Shown here in pieces: positions 1-12,129 of a stretch of DNA of 64,000 nt. The stretch comes from Acholoe squamosa (Eukaryota; Annelida; Polychaeta; Phyllodocida; Polynoidae), in assembly GCA_949317995.1 (NCBI GenBank), contig OX439038.1, positions 73,542,659 to 73,606,658 on the forward strand. Reading direction: 5' to 3'. Within the stretch, counting starts at the first letter, position 1, and each line of letters opens with the position of its first letter. The notes below the pieces were generated by a model. That model was not told where the DNA came from, searched no databases, and was given only the letters and a program-made list of their open reading frames with translations. The translations under genes were made by a program, and so were the position numbers.

Positions 1-285
1 ATCCAAAATTATGTATGATCATGTTTAAAAATTGTTATTTTTTCCAATTATGACATTTTTTATGAATTTTACCAGAATATTTCAATATGCAATTGAGTTA
101 AGGGCTATCCTAAATTTCCCCATGTTGCTGACAACGAATGTTTGAGATCTCATAATTCTGTAGCTATTTGGACTATTTTATCATGCAAAGTACTAAAATG
201 TAGCTGAAGACGTGAATTTGAAAAAAGGGATTTTCCCTTAATGTTACGCTTTTCCAAGTTTTGTCACACATAGCCAAAAAAGTTG

Positions 286-586
286 AGATAGGTAGGTCGG
301 ATTTTTTTTTTTTAATTTTTTTTTTTTACCTCAGAACTTATCAAGGTATACATTTGTATTGAAATGAGGATATCATAAGTAAGTTTTTTTTCGGAAATAC
401 CATAACAAACAGTAAACAAGGGCATATATCTTCGATCACTTATTTAGCTGATAAATAACTCAAAATTAATCCAAAAAAATGTGAAATAATGCTAAAAATT
501 TAACAAAAATTACCCAAAAAATCTGAGGTCGGCCCTGTTTGGCTGAGGTAGGTCGGGTTACCGGAAACAAACCTTTTTTTTTTTTG
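286..586. repeat. Degenerate dispersed repeat with GGTAGGTCGG ends
   Basis: Both edges carry GGTAGGTCGG: one runs into a T tract near 292, the other continues as GGTTACCGGAAAC near 551-566. A diverged copy in the opposite orientation lies at 4,555-4,912. The interior is A/T-rich without coding signal. Most likely a non-autonomous mobile repeat; the class is not determined. Confidence 0.45.
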
Positions 587-880
587 GCCTTATTGAAGAA
601 TGTGTCACCATAGAGGAGAGCAGCACATTGAGCTAGTGCGTCTGATGGCGTCCCGATTGCCAAAATTCATCCCAGTTGTACTTGCATAACCCTCTGTTAA
701 TTTCAAAGAGAATGAAAGGGCTCAGTGTTTAAACTTACTTGAGTGTCTATAAATGCTATATATTTGTATTTAATCATTCCCATTTACATTATGTCAAGGT
801 GAATATCGATGCCCCATTGACAATGCACTAAACCCCCGTATTGCACCCCGGTGTTAAATAACCACGCCAAATCCGCACCA

Positions 881-968
881 TGACGTCATAGGTCCATTGC
901 GCATGCCCAGCCCTTTTGAAACGTAAACATCCAAGATGGCGGCAGTCAGCTTTTCGCGATGACAATGG
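881..968 (+). promoter_or_regulatory. TATA-less promoter / first-exon candidate (CRE, NRF1-like, YY1 sites)
   Basis: Within 90 bp there is a perfect CRE palindrome TGACGTCA (881-888), an NRF1-like TGCGCATGCC (898-907) and a YY1 initiator-type AAGATGGCGGC (933-943). A splice-donor-like GTAAATAAG follows at 969. Spacing and order resemble housekeeping promoters in which YY1 overlaps the start site. The ATG inside the YY1 site opens only an 8-codon frame, so the exon would be mostly non-coding. No downstream exon could be identified, so the gene is unknown. This is motif evidence only. Confidence 0.4.
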
Positions 969-1028
969 GTAAATAAGAGTTTATTTTGAAGGATATTGAT
1001 GAAATATTGATTGATTTTCCACTCAAAA

Positions 1029-1187
1029 ACCTTGACATAAATGTAAAGATGAACTCTGATTAGTTTGAGCCTCCTGTTTCTTCACTCGTGTTTCCTGCCT
1101 GCTCCACACTAGGCCATGAGGCCATTAATGGGCAGGAAACGCTCTTGAAGAAACGGTTGGCTCAAACTAATCATCGTTCACCTTGAC
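1029..1187. mobile_element. Small fold-back element between 8-bp direct repeats
   Basis: Arms of about 53 nt (1,048-1,100 and 1,130-1,182) are close inverted copies around a loop of about 29 nt. The direct repeat ACCTTGAC occurs at 1,029-1,036 and 1,180-1,187 and looks like an 8-bp target-site duplication, a size typical of hAT-type insertions, although it overlaps the right arm by 3 nt. Alternatively an unstructured inverted duplication. Confidence 0.5.
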
Positions 1188-2559
1188 CATTTTATTGTTG
1201 CGGCATCAGGAGGCCCCCTTATAACGTCTGGCACTAGTAGTGATGGATATCGATTTCACTGTACATTTGGTAAGTTTTAATCAACTTGACAGATAATCTG
1301 GTCTTTAATACAGCTATAATTAGTCTTCTTACTCAGCAGGAAGAGGCAGATGTTTGGGCGATCCCTGACATTACATAAAACAGTGGCTGATCTAAATACA
1401 GGAATGTATAAACCTCTTTATTATTTACAACAACTGTCAGGATATTGCCACACATCTTTCAAATCACAAGCTCTATTAATTATTTAGGCCGGTTATTAAT
1501 TTTATGCCCTTTCCATTCTCTAGCAATGGCATTTTGGATTATAATTAAAGAAGAGGAGCAGTCAGCACATTCTTCTCTATCATTTTATATCCATGGTCTT
1601 GCCGTGTTGTGAGTGGGAATGGGCGTTTTATACCAATCTAACAGTTAGGACTTCATGCTCACGTTGAATTCATCATGAATAGAAGATTGTTTGATAATTT
1701 CATATTTTATCCTCTAGTTAATGGAAAATTGCTTTTAATTCAACCGGTACAAGCAGATTATGAGGGCTAAAATGACGTAATGTCCCCAAAACCCAGGAAA
1801 CCTCTTTTGGATATCTTATTTGAGGCTGTGTTTTGAATATCACAAATAACATAATTATGATGTGCTGCTCATGAATTTAAAGTATGCCATGTATGTACTC
1901 TACACATGCACCCATGTGTACTCAAGGGTCAATCATGGTACTTGATGATTGAAAGGCAATAAAGAACATCGAGTAACCATTTCAGCTTTTGCAAGAACCA
2001 GAGAACAGGTAAAAATTCTGGTTCAATTTCATTATCGCTATCATGCCTATAGGGCAGATGCTTAGAGTGACTTGGCCGTGGAGCTGTCTGCATCACACAG
2101 GAACACCCAAACCCATTAAATTTAGTCACTCACAGGGGAGTAAGAGAAGTCTCATTGTGCCCCTATGCATGATTGGATTACTGACCTTGATAGGTCAACG
2201 ATGGTAATGAACCCCTGAGGTTAACCAGTTCTCAGTTTAACTATAGTGTTGAGGGTGCAGGTGAATGGGGCGTCATGAAGAGCATTCATACACTGTCTAG
2301 CCCGTGGCATTTTCCTCGCATGGATGCTGTTACATTTCCCAGCCAACCCACCAACATCCTTTCAAAGACTCTATTATGTAGTATAGGTGTTGTTCATGAA
2401 TTGGACTAATTTGTCAGGACAACACTCCTTTATTCAACTACCTTTTGGCATTACCCCTGCCACCACACCTCCCCCCCATCTCATCATCTCCCCATAAGAC
2501 ACCTCCGGCCAGGCTTCTATACAGCACAGAAATAGATTGCAATTTGTTATTGATTATAT

Positions 2560-3310
2560 TTTCTCATTTCACAGAAGCCTGTTTATGGTTTATTGAAGTT
2601 CTTGTCCCAATGAAATCTGGCTAGCTTGAGATAGTGGATAACGGTTAAAATGTAAAGAATATTACTGCTAGAGATTAGTAGCGCAGCACCTTTTATTGGC
2701 CTGAGCAACCTGTTTAAAGTAATATATCTAATTGTCTATTTCCTAATAATGGTGATGGAATATCTACTGAGACGAAAACAGATAAATAGGATTTGAGTTC
2801 ATCCAGGCACAAAATTGAACATAGCCTAGGTTCGAAGAAATCAAACCACACCATTATCCTGTTGGTAAGAGTACAAGATGAAAATCTGTATGTGGTTAAA
2901 ATTGTATCGAAACTATTATTTAACCTCCCGTTCAGGTGGTAATTCTCCCCATGATTGTAGTCTCATCCCACCCTTTCCATGTATCCCATCTTAAGTTGAA
3001 ATATAATCAGGTTAGCAAAGTTTCATTTCAAGCTTATATAGTAAAGGGGTCTTACTTTTATGAGGTGTTTAAAATTACAGACTGCAATCTGAACTCCCCT
3101 GAAGTAATAAGTTCCTCCCATGAGTTAATAATTGAAGGTTGATGCAAGTGACAGAATATTATTCCCTTAGTAGTCTAGCATATTAAGGGTTTCCATTAAA
3201 ATCTGTTAATGAGATCGATTTTATAGTACTACAATATTCCCGGTAAATCAGGCAGAAATATCACTTTGGAACTGAATCTCATCATTGACAGCTTATTAAA
3301 GAAACGCTTG
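2560..3310 (+). repeat. Local tandem duplication, unit A
   Basis: Collinear with 5,405-6,165, about 2.85 kb downstream in the same orientation. Shared landmarks include the tract beginning TTCACAGAAGCCT (near 2,570 / 5,417) and the run ending GGTAAATCAG (near 3,243 / 6,130). Divergence is substantial with many small indels, so the duplication is old. No coding frame is shared. Confidence 0.65.
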
Positions 3311-3616
3311 CCAAAAAAGATAATTAATTATTACCCCGTGGGGTTACTTTTCAGCTACCACTCTTTATTCCCCTTGGATATAATTGACAAAAAGAGCTGG
3401 TAATAACTGTGACCAGCTTACGAAGGTAAACCCATGATTAAAACAGGGTCCTCCATTAAAGCAGGCAAAGGATCAATAATGGGTTCACTGCCATAGTCCA
3501 TTGTTGCTGACAACCGCAGTAATTAGGGTCATTGTGAGAAGCTCTAGGAACATGACCCTTGAGGTAGAACCCTAGATTAGTCCGACACCCTGGGTAATGG
3601 GTGTGATCTCTCCCCA

Positions 3617-3923
3617 TGTGCACTGAACTAACTCAGGAATTTCTCGAGTCCCGACTTGTGAATACAACAAGAATAGAGAATGTGATTTTCTCTGGAAATT
3701 TGGACACTCCATAACATCTTATACCTGAGAATGTTCTCTAGTTTAGATCTCAAGAATGGCTGAGGAATTTCTTGGGAAATACGCGGGATATTCCCAGGAA
3801 CTGGATATGTTTTTTTTTTTTCCCGAGTATAAGATGTTCTGGCGTGTCCAAATTTCCAGAGATAATCACATTCTCTTACTAAGTTGTAAACATGAATTCC
3901 CAACTCGAGTCCTGTTCAGTGGG
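3617..3923. mobile_element. MITE with long TIRs ending CACTGAAC / GTTCAGTG
   Basis: Imperfect inverted arms of about 100 nt (about 3,633-3,735 and 3,816-3,920) meet at a central T-rich tract. The outer ends read CACTGAAC and GTTCAGTG. A second member of the family lies at 29,822-30,150. Small ORFs here are by-products of the palindrome. Confidence 0.6.
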
Positions 3924-4554
3924 TCTAATAGTTCTAAGTGTGGTGTTATTATAGATGACACAGGGCAAAGGTACAGCTTCGAAGAGAACATGTTAATCAT
4001 TATTACATTGAATTTTTCTCAAAGGACTCTGGGATCTTTTGCCTCAATTTAGTTGTTATTAGTGTTGAAAAAACACTAGGCTCTTTACTTGTTTCTATAG
4101 TTAAATTTACTTAATTGACTCTAGGCAGTATACATTGTAGGTTCTGTGGATAGTTTGATGCGGATCAATATAAGTAAAACGGTTTCAATGACATTATAGT
4201 GACTTATTCATAACTGTATATGTTAATGTCGTAATCATGGTTACCGTGTATCTAGTCATAATGTTGTGTGGTGTTACAGCAATACTCCAAGTGGACCCAT
4301 TTCAGTAGTATCAACAAATATAGGTGTAATAAATGCCATGAGACACCAAAGAGCAAAAGTGATGGTTATCTCTCACATCCTCACCACAGTTATGCAATTT
4401 GTGCTTAGTTATCCAAACTTACAGTTTCACCATGTTGAGAATAATAAAGAAAATCTACAATTATAATCACAACCAACATGCTGCCTTAACTGCCAAAATG
4501 CCAAAATAGCAACTTCTAGCTGATACCTTTATTAATATTTGATAGGACATATAA

Positions 4555-4912
4555 AAGGTGTGTTTCCAGTAACCCGACCAACCATAGCACAACAGGGCCA
4601 ACCCAAAACTTTTACTTTTATTCCTCGAGATTTTGAAGAAATGGATCATAATTTCATGATTTCTTTCCCCGCATTTTTCATAGATTTTCATCCATTGTCT
4701 TTGGGTCTCGAGTCAATAGTTTGGATATTCATATTTTAACACATTTTCCACATCTCCCATATGCTTTTCATATTTTCCACCATAAAAGCAAAGAGTCTGG
4801 CAAATCTACCCATACTTTTCTATGCAAAAAATCAAACAAAAAAAAGAAGAAAATGATCCGACCTACCCTCCCTAGATCTCTGGGACAGGTTAATGGAAAC
4901 ACACAATAATTT
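4555..4912. repeat. Second copy of GGTAGGTCGG-ended repeat (inverted)
   Basis: Reverse-complement relative of 286-586: CCGACCTACC near 4,858 at one edge and CCAGTAACCCGACC near 4,566 at the other. Divergence is high. Confidence 0.4.
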
Positions 4913-5404
4913 TCTTTTGGCCTAGGCAAAGGTGTGACATAGCGACACATCTTTGTCTAATACCTTGTCTCTATGGATAGAGCACTGCATTCTAACTGAG
5001 GGCCATTCCGCATATATAAGTGAAATTATATCATAGATCATATATAAAAAAGGTTTCAAGTAATACTATATCAGAGGGCCTAAAAGGATAACCAGATTTT
5101 ATCAGCTAGGACAGCCAGAAGATGTATGTGCATTCCCAGCATTAGGGTCACTGGTCCTTTCAGGCTGCCTGTCAAGTTACACATTGGGAAGTGACCAATG
5201 GTGGCATATGCGGGAAGGCCACCACCCATTTGTCATTGTGCCTGTTCATGGACAGAGTTGTAAGAAGATCTATGTCAGGTTTAGCTTCACTTGCTTTAAT
5301 CATGCCCTAATGTTTCAAGATGTAGTTTATCCATGTGGATGTATTAGCTATGATGGCAGTATCATGAGGGAAGGGTGGGTCTGTCAGTATTATACCATCA
5401 TAGC

Positions 5405-6165
5405 TTTTGTACTCTTCACAGAAGCCTTTTTATAGTGATAACTTACTGGAAATCTTCCTCCAATGAAAGTTGGTAAGGTAGAATTAATGGACAGTTAAGA
5501 AGATCACTGATAGAGATTAACAGTGCAGCATACTTTACTGGCCTGAGGAACTTGTGATACACAAAATATCTTAACAATAGAGTTGGGCCAGTGATATAAT
5601 TTTACAGAGATGAAAACACGAAAACGGGCCTTAGTGCAGGGGTCCAATGAGACACCTTATCCCAGTACATGTCACCGGGTTAGGTTTTGTCCAGACACAA
5701 ACTTCAGCATAAAGGTTCTAAAACACACCACTCTACTATCCTGTTGGAAAAAGTACCAGATTAAAATCTGAATAAGGTTAGAACTGTATCAAAATAGTCA
5801 AAACTATTAATCAACCAGCTATTCAGATGAGAACTTTCCCCTTGAATGCTGTCTTGTCCCACCCTATCCATACGCCTCATGTTATGTTAAAATACAATCA
5901 AGTCAGGAAATATTTGTTTCAACATTAAAAAAAGGGTCTTCCTTTTATAAGGTGTCTGAAATTACAGACCACAACCTGAACTACCATGAAGTACTAAGGT
6001 CCTCCCCTGAGTTCATAACTGAAGGTTGATGGAATTAATGGTAGCTTATTACCCTAGTAATCTGAAATATTAAGAGTTGCTATTCAAATCTGTCTATGGG
6101 AGAGGGATCTTATATTGCTAGGTTATTCCTGGTAAATCAGACAAAAATATTGAATTGAATGTTTC
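5405..6165 (+). repeat. Local tandem duplication, unit B
   Basis: Partner of 2,560-3,310, same orientation and same order of landmarks with scattered indels. Flanking sequence (5,000-5,400 and 6,170-6,870) shows no gene that I can recognise. Confidence 0.65.
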
Positions 6166-6871
6166 TTACTCTAGCATCACATGACTGGGTTAATCTTTGC
6201 CCTGTGAATACCAATGGATTTGTATTCCGAACCCTAGAATAAGATGTCCTCACTTAATATGGATTCTATAAATATATCATTGATATGGCTATTAATCGTG
6301 ACCATGTATGGTGTCATGTTGACTCCTTTTCACATTGCTAGTAGTCAGGAACAGATACCCAAGCTCAGGAACCTGTAATATGTATATTAGTCCGTGAGCC
6401 AAATGACTTTTGACTGCCAATCTGGGTGAATAGTTCCACCCATGATTTTCTTGTAGCTAAACTAATGGGGGTTCTGAAAATGTGAGGTGGACTTGCATAA
6501 CTGGTAGCTTAAGGTCAGAACTGGACCGTTTCCATGGCAACCACTAAAAACATCAAAAGCATAGAAGGTCATACCAATAGAGACAAATGATATATTTTAA
6601 TCATTCTAATATTCTCAAATACTCCTAGAGATGCACCCATTTAGATTTTTTAATGGTTTCACACATAATTCACATGGATATACATGTTGGATAAATACAG
6701 AAAGTAGATCTTAAGATAAGTGGCATGTTTCCATTGAAACGAGAGGAAAACATGAGAATTGATTGGAAACACATTTTTATACATAAATTTGCTTTTGATG
6801 GACATTTTCTCTCACTTTCAAAGTATGAAATATACTTCTAGGTGATGGATAGTTGAGAAATATATTACAGG

Positions 6872-6929
6872 TGACCTCGCCTAAAGGTCAAGGTCACATA
6901 ATTCAAGGTCAAACAGCAGAAAATGACCT
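6872..6929. promoter_or_regulatory. Cluster of nuclear-receptor half-sites
   Basis: Five AGGTCA/TGACCT half-sites lie in 58 bp: TGACCT 6,872-6,877, a DR0 pair AGGTCAAGGTCA at 6,885-6,896, an extended TCAAGGTCA at 6,903-6,911, and TGACCT at 6,924-6,929. TCAAGGTCA is the extended half-site bound by SF-1/ERR-type receptors, and DR0 is the GCNF site type. No adjacent gene is identified, so function is speculative. Confidence 0.3.
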
Positions 6930-6944
6930 CCAAATTTGATATGT

Positions 6945-7635
6945 GGTCTTTTCCCATTTCCTCCTGCCGGAGGTTCTGGTAATTGTCCTCCTCTGCCTCC
7001 TTGATCGTCTCATAGATCCTCCATTTCTCCTCATGCTTAGCTAGAATACGCCTCCTCTCAGGGTCCCGCCTTCCTTTTGCCCTTTTTATCTCCTGGCCTC
7101 ATTCCTTGACCTTCTAGTACTTACTTCCGCCGGCGTGGCTTCCTCCCCGAGTCCTCCATGTCCGACAGAGAAGACTCCTCAAGGGGAGGTTAATTGTCTC
7201 GGGGGGGGGGTACCCCATCCAGTGGGGCATGCCTGCTTCCTTCTTCCTTTTTATCCAGCTCATTTCCAGCCGTTCTCCAGGCTTTGCTTTTCTTTTGCTG
7301 TGTTGCCAAGCACCTAGCATCTTGTGGCCATTTTCTCTGCATGGGGACCATGTGCACTGTGCTGGTTCCCTCATCCCCAACTCAGAAGTGGCTTCCCTGA
7401 GCTCCTCCTCCAGCGGATGTTCCACTCCTCCCTCCTGCTCTCCCCCCGCTGGAGGTGATAAGACCTTCAGGGCATCGAAGTAGACTATCTTACTGATCCG
7501 GCCCCTCCTTGTTCTGTAGACAGCCTCCCCTATCTGGCCCATGATGGCCCAGGGCCCCGTCCAGTAGTTCTGGAGCTTAGGTGACAGTCCCTTTTTCTTC
7601 AGAGGGTGGTAGTAGAACACCCGCTGTCTTTTCAT
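6945..7635 (-). pseudogene. Ty3/gypsy-type integrase C-terminal (GPY/F) remnant
   Basis: Read on the minus strand from 7,635, the first 70 or so residues match the C-terminal module of Metaviridae integrases: a basic VFYYHP start, KLQNYWTGPW, the GEAVYR core and FDALK. This module follows the DDE catalytic core and helps bind DNA. The frame then runs through a low-complexity tail to a stop at 7,114. Beyond it, another frame down to about 6,945 is rich in E, K and R, probably the frameshifted tail. The catalytic core, reverse transcriptase and LTRs are absent, so this is an isolated, truncated fragment. GC content is clearly above the surroundings, which supports a transposed origin. Plus-strand frames here are shadows. 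Confidence 0.7.
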
Positions 7636-10500
7636 AGAATATGATAAATATGACAGACAGGTATAATAAAGTATAATAGTGAGTGTATATTTATAGACAT
7701 AGACATTGTATATAATGAAGTAATATAGCTGGTATAAGATGAGTCCTGGATGGGTTTAAGCTGAGTAGGTATATCGGTATGTGATGACGTGGATAGGAGA
7801 CAATGTATTTGTTCAGTTTATTTCTACCTCTAGTTAACAAAACGAAGCCATGGGTCTTGCCTTTCCCGCCCATATTGCAGAAACAGACAGGGATGGTAGA
7901 TAGTAGACAAAGCAATCTTGGTTTCTAATTGAAGAGTCCCAGTGACCAACCACACCTGGAGGTTGATCAAAACGGCCTTACGTCCTGCCCAATGATGGTA
8001 GTGTTGGCTAATCTTGTGGATTTTATAAGACCTTGTCATAGTCCATTCAGCCCATGACAGCTCACTCAGAAATAGCAACTGGTATTGACTTTGCAGTACT
8101 ACTGCTACCACTAGGGGTAGTGGTAGGGAGATAATACTGCCCCCATTGGAGTTAGCCTGTCACTGTGCAAAGTGTGTCAGTTGTGGTTGTAGCTTGTATA
8201 TAATATGATAGGCATGGCTTTGTGTACCATTGTATGGGGGGTAGTTGTAGGTCTTTTTGAATTAACCTCCAGGGTGATACAGGATATAAGAAATGGCTAA
8301 TAAAACATTCACCAAGAGTATTGTAGCAAGAATGATCACATTCCATTCAAAAGAAACCATAATCAGCAAACCTTGTAAACATTTATTCCTTTTTAGAGAT
8401 ACTCCTGTCAGTTCCATGGTAACAAAATGATTATTTCTGAGTTGAAAAACGTTCAAAGATGCTTCAACTTAACTTTATTTCGCGGGCTCAAATTAACATT
8501 GAATAAATGTTAGAAAATCGTTAATTTAACATAAGAATTCCGGTGAAAATATGCATCGAAATGATGTTGAATTAACCTTGAAACAACATTATCCTACTCC
8601 AGCCTGTATATTGTCATAGGACATTTACTTTATTTCCAATGACATTTTTGATTCGTCCCCCCGTCGTTTATGTTCTAAATATACATTCATTTATGGATAT
8701 TGTATCACTAAGATATATATGTAGAGATTGGATCTTGATGATAAGGTTGGTACAACTGTGATATTATTATCATTGTGATTAAGATGGGGCAGATACCTAT
8801 CTGTAGCATCCAGTCAAATCACTTCACAATATTATCTGCTGCCTCCTAGTGTGACATATTGGAAGCATGGAAAACGTAGAATCCACGTCTTAACCAGTTA
8901 GGTCAAAGTTGTTTGAGTCCACATTCTGAACGTTGATCAGCTTATCTGGAAAAACGTTATTTGCTTAACATTTTTTCAATGTTAAAACAGCATCAATAAA
9001 AGAAAAACCAGCATCAATGAAAAAACGTACATTGATAAAACCTATCTGCAGTCACTTAGCCATCAGCATGTAATAAGCTGTTCAGCTGGAGACATTTTAT
9101 CATGACCTTTAACTGTTTAATCCCTTCAGCAAAACCATAATTTGATTTGCAAATCCCCATTTCATGAATGATTGAAAGCACACCCAACAGGATCATTAAA
9201 AGTAACCAGAACAAACTGCTTAAAAAGTCTTTAATTTGACCTTCTCTTTGTAAAGTGACATTGTAAAAAAGCAAATCAAAGAGGATGACAAGGGACAGGA
9301 GACTGACCAATATTTGCAAACAGACTCGTCTGTTAAATCAGATTAGCTAAATCCAGGTGGTATCCTGATGGATGCCAGTCAGTTCTCTCCCGAAATGCAT
9401 TTTTACCCTGCCTATGTCCGTCCATGGATTCTCTGCCCGCACTGTTGAAACCAAATGCAGACATGTAAGCAGGGGCAAACACTAAAAAGAACACTGCTTA
9501 TGAATGGCAAAAGCCAGAAACAGAAAGACGACTGAAAGCAATATATATAAACTCAGTCCCTTGATGGTGATGATATACTGGTTTCCTTGTCCTAAGTCTG
9601 CCTAGTCACTCTTCTATGTTAAGATGCCACACTGTAAACCAATGAAGGCCTCACTCTTTTCAGTGCCGTTGAGCTAGCCTCGAATCGTCAAACTGATGGT
9701 CTACAACCTAAGGTTGTAACCTTGAAGGCCCAAAATGGTCACACGGTACTATACACTTAGGTAATGTAGTTAATTTTGAAGGAAAAAGAGGTATTTATGT
9801 AACACTTAGTTGGATTGAAGGGCGTCCTTATACTAATGTTTTATAATCTTCAAAACACAGACAGGAGGTTTTAGATTCGGTATTGCCATCATGGGTGCTC
9901 AGTGGGAAAGCAATTTGAGAAGAAATTTAGAGCTAACAAGCTCAACATTTCTCACTGTCCTTATGAACTGGCAGTAATTTAAAAGCTGCTTGGGATTTCC
10001 TAACAATAAATACAATCCTTGATAGAATGTCTACAGCAAATCAAATGAAGAATATTTCCCATGAAGTATAAGTTGGGAGAGAGACACTCTATACAGCTTA
10101 CCTTAAATCTAAGAACACCTGCCACTTTATCTTTCTGGCCAAATATAATACTAATATTTGTATTAAAGTAACTCAGATAAATGCCATTGTCAAACAACCA
10201 TCTAGGAGATTAAATTGTAAGATAACTTTGTCCCCTCTAGGTCAACTTAAGACTAGTACTTATACATCGAATGACTAGATATAATAAAAAAGCTTCAACA
10301 TAAGTCTGCTGGGGGTCATTTCCTGACAATACTTTTTAGCATTTCCAAGAAATGCCCTCCAGAGGACATTTTTGTTATTCTTCCTCTTGCAACCATTATC
10401 ACTTACTTTAGTTTTTATAGCAATGGATTAAACACAATTTATTCAAATCTAAAAGAATAGCCTTACCCTACTTCTCATAAGAAAATGCAACGGTTTCCCT
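7636..10500. other. No recognisable gene
   Basis: AT-rich sequence with short minus-strand frames. Two are hydrophobic (8,262-8,456 and 9,056-9,319), but none has a recognisable domain, credible splice sites or a homologous copy in the window to support it. Confidence 0.4.
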
Positions 10501-10504
10501 CAAT

Positions 10505-10720
10505 TCAGTTATGAAATTACAGAACACATCTCAAACACTTTGTTCAAATATCAAAATAACAGTGAACTCAGTGTCTCAAAATTGCCAGATTCATCTTTAT
10601 AATCATGAAAATTCCTTGTGCCACTGTACTGCCATCTTGGGCTTCATGGTTGAAAATAAACTGCTTTACTGCAATACAATTATGGTGGTTCACTGTTCCA
10701 TTCAGTGTGGATGCCTGGTA
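10505..10720 (+). repeat. Dispersed repeat family (GTTGCCAG...GCCATCTGGGGCTTCAT), plus copy
   Basis: A diverged family whose shared core is a GTTGCCAG-like start, then about 60-90 nt later CACTGTACTGCC.TC.GGGCTTCAT and a GAAACTACACTG-like segment. Other copies: 11,515-11,740 (-), 14,260-14,410 (-), 40,785-40,945 (+), 60,915-61,060 (+) and 61,725-61,830 (+). The copies at 40.8 and 60.9 kb are part of the large segmental duplication. Class unknown. Confidence 0.45.
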
Positions 10721-11034
10721 GATTCAACAGTCAGTTCTTAGAGTGCATGGTGTAGTAGATAACTATCAACACACAAGAAAGGCTCTCAAAGGAACTGTGT
10801 CTGCCACCGTAGTGCCAGGCAAGATGTTAGGGATACGTACACTGTTCAACATTGAGCTAATTAACATCACCCGTAGGAGACTTTCAATCACTATATGGTC
10901 CTCCAAGGAATATCAAGGAACCACATACTTTACCCTATAGTGAAAATGCAACCATCACTATTTATGAGACTTTATCATTTATGGATTATTTATTCTTTAT
11001 TTGGTCATCAATACACTGATGCTGCCTCAACAAT

Positions 11035-11490
11035 TATGGTAATGGTGGTGATGAAATGTCATTCTGAGTGAGAGTTGAGAGTGAGTGACCCATATTGAAA
11101 CAGTGAGTGAGATCCTTGTGGGGATAAGCCGCCATTCTGAGTGGGGTTGACAGCGAGTGGCAAATACTCCCAGAGTGAGTGAGATCAATTTTGGCGATGG
11201 TGGTGACACATCATTATTCCGACACATCATTATTACGAGACTGGGAGTGTTAGCGATCCAGTGACACAAGTTAACAATCATGTTGATACGTCACCATTCT
11301 GAGTGAGAGTTGACAGGGTGTGGCACACTATCACGCAGCAAGTGAGATCCACATTAGAGATGGTGGTGGTAGGTCACCATTCTGAGTGAGAGTTGATAGG
11401 GAATGGCACACACTCATGACATAAGTGAGAATCGTGTTGGCAATGGTGCTGATAAGTCACCAACGTGAGTGAGAGTTAACTGGGAGTGGC
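11035..11490. repeat. Minisatellite-like array, unit about 85 bp
   Basis: About five degenerate units, each with GTCACCATTCTGAGTGAG, a GAGAGTTGAC segment, a GAGTGGCACAC segment and a GCGATGGTGGTGAT-like segment. Clear unit starts are near 11,058, 11,131, 11,290, 11,377 and 11,457. Unit length varies. The short frames over it are non-coding. Confidence 0.6.
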
Positions 11491-11592
11491 ATTGATCCCC
11501 AATCATGACAATGGATGACGACAATTTGCTGGGCTTGTAATGCAGGGAAACAGTATAGCTTCTATGATGAAGCCCCAGACGGCAGTATAGTA

Positions 11593-11676
11593 AAACAAGC
11601 TTCCATATTTTGTACTCTAAACAAGGGGAACAATATTGTAGATTTTGGACCCTTTTCAAGGGGCAGCCTGTAGTAG
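11593..11676. repeat. 84-bp direct repeat, copy 1
   Basis: Nearly identical to 11,945-12,028, 352 bp downstream, starting AAACAAGCTTCCATATTTTG and ending TAGTAG. Only a few substitutions separate the copies, so this duplication is much younger than its diverged surroundings. Confidence 0.8.
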
Positions 11677-11829
11677 TTACAAGGAATCTCTGTAAAATAA
11701 TAGTAAGGACTTTGTCCCAAAGTTGCCAGATAGTCACTGTTAATTTGACAGTGATATTTTTCAGTGTGGCTTAGAATAAAAAAGAAAAAATCAAACAGAT
11801 TAAGGGTAGTTTTGTTATATTCATGTTTG

Positions 11830-11890
11830 GATGTTCAAATTGGATGTATAAACAGACGATGCAGTAATATTAACCACCAGTAGTGAAGAG
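11830..11890 (+). pseudogene. LINE reverse-transcriptase scrap (ADD box)
   Basis: The plus strand reads ADDAVI followed by TT.SE, the same tract as at 14,455-14,560, where LYADDAVI is preserved. It is the catalytic box of a non-LTR reverse transcriptase with nothing of the domain left around it. Confidence 0.45.
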
Positions 11891-11944
11891 TGGCATCGTT
11901 AACCCGGGAGAGGCACTCCCTATCGTTTTGTAGTTTCAATGTGC

Positions 11945-12028
11945 AAACAAGCTTCCATATTTTGTACTCTAAACAAGGGGAACAATATTGTAGATTTCGG
12001 ACCCTTTTCAAGGGGCAGAGCGTAGTAG
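11945..12028. repeat. 84-bp direct repeat, copy 2
   Basis: Partner of 11,593-11,676. Confidence 0.8.
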
Positions 12029-12129
12029 TATATCCTAATCGAGGGTGACTTCTGAAATATACCCCCTAACCCCATAGCAAGTTACATTCAGACATCAGAA
12101 CTGCCCATTTCTGAGCAAAAGAGCGATGA

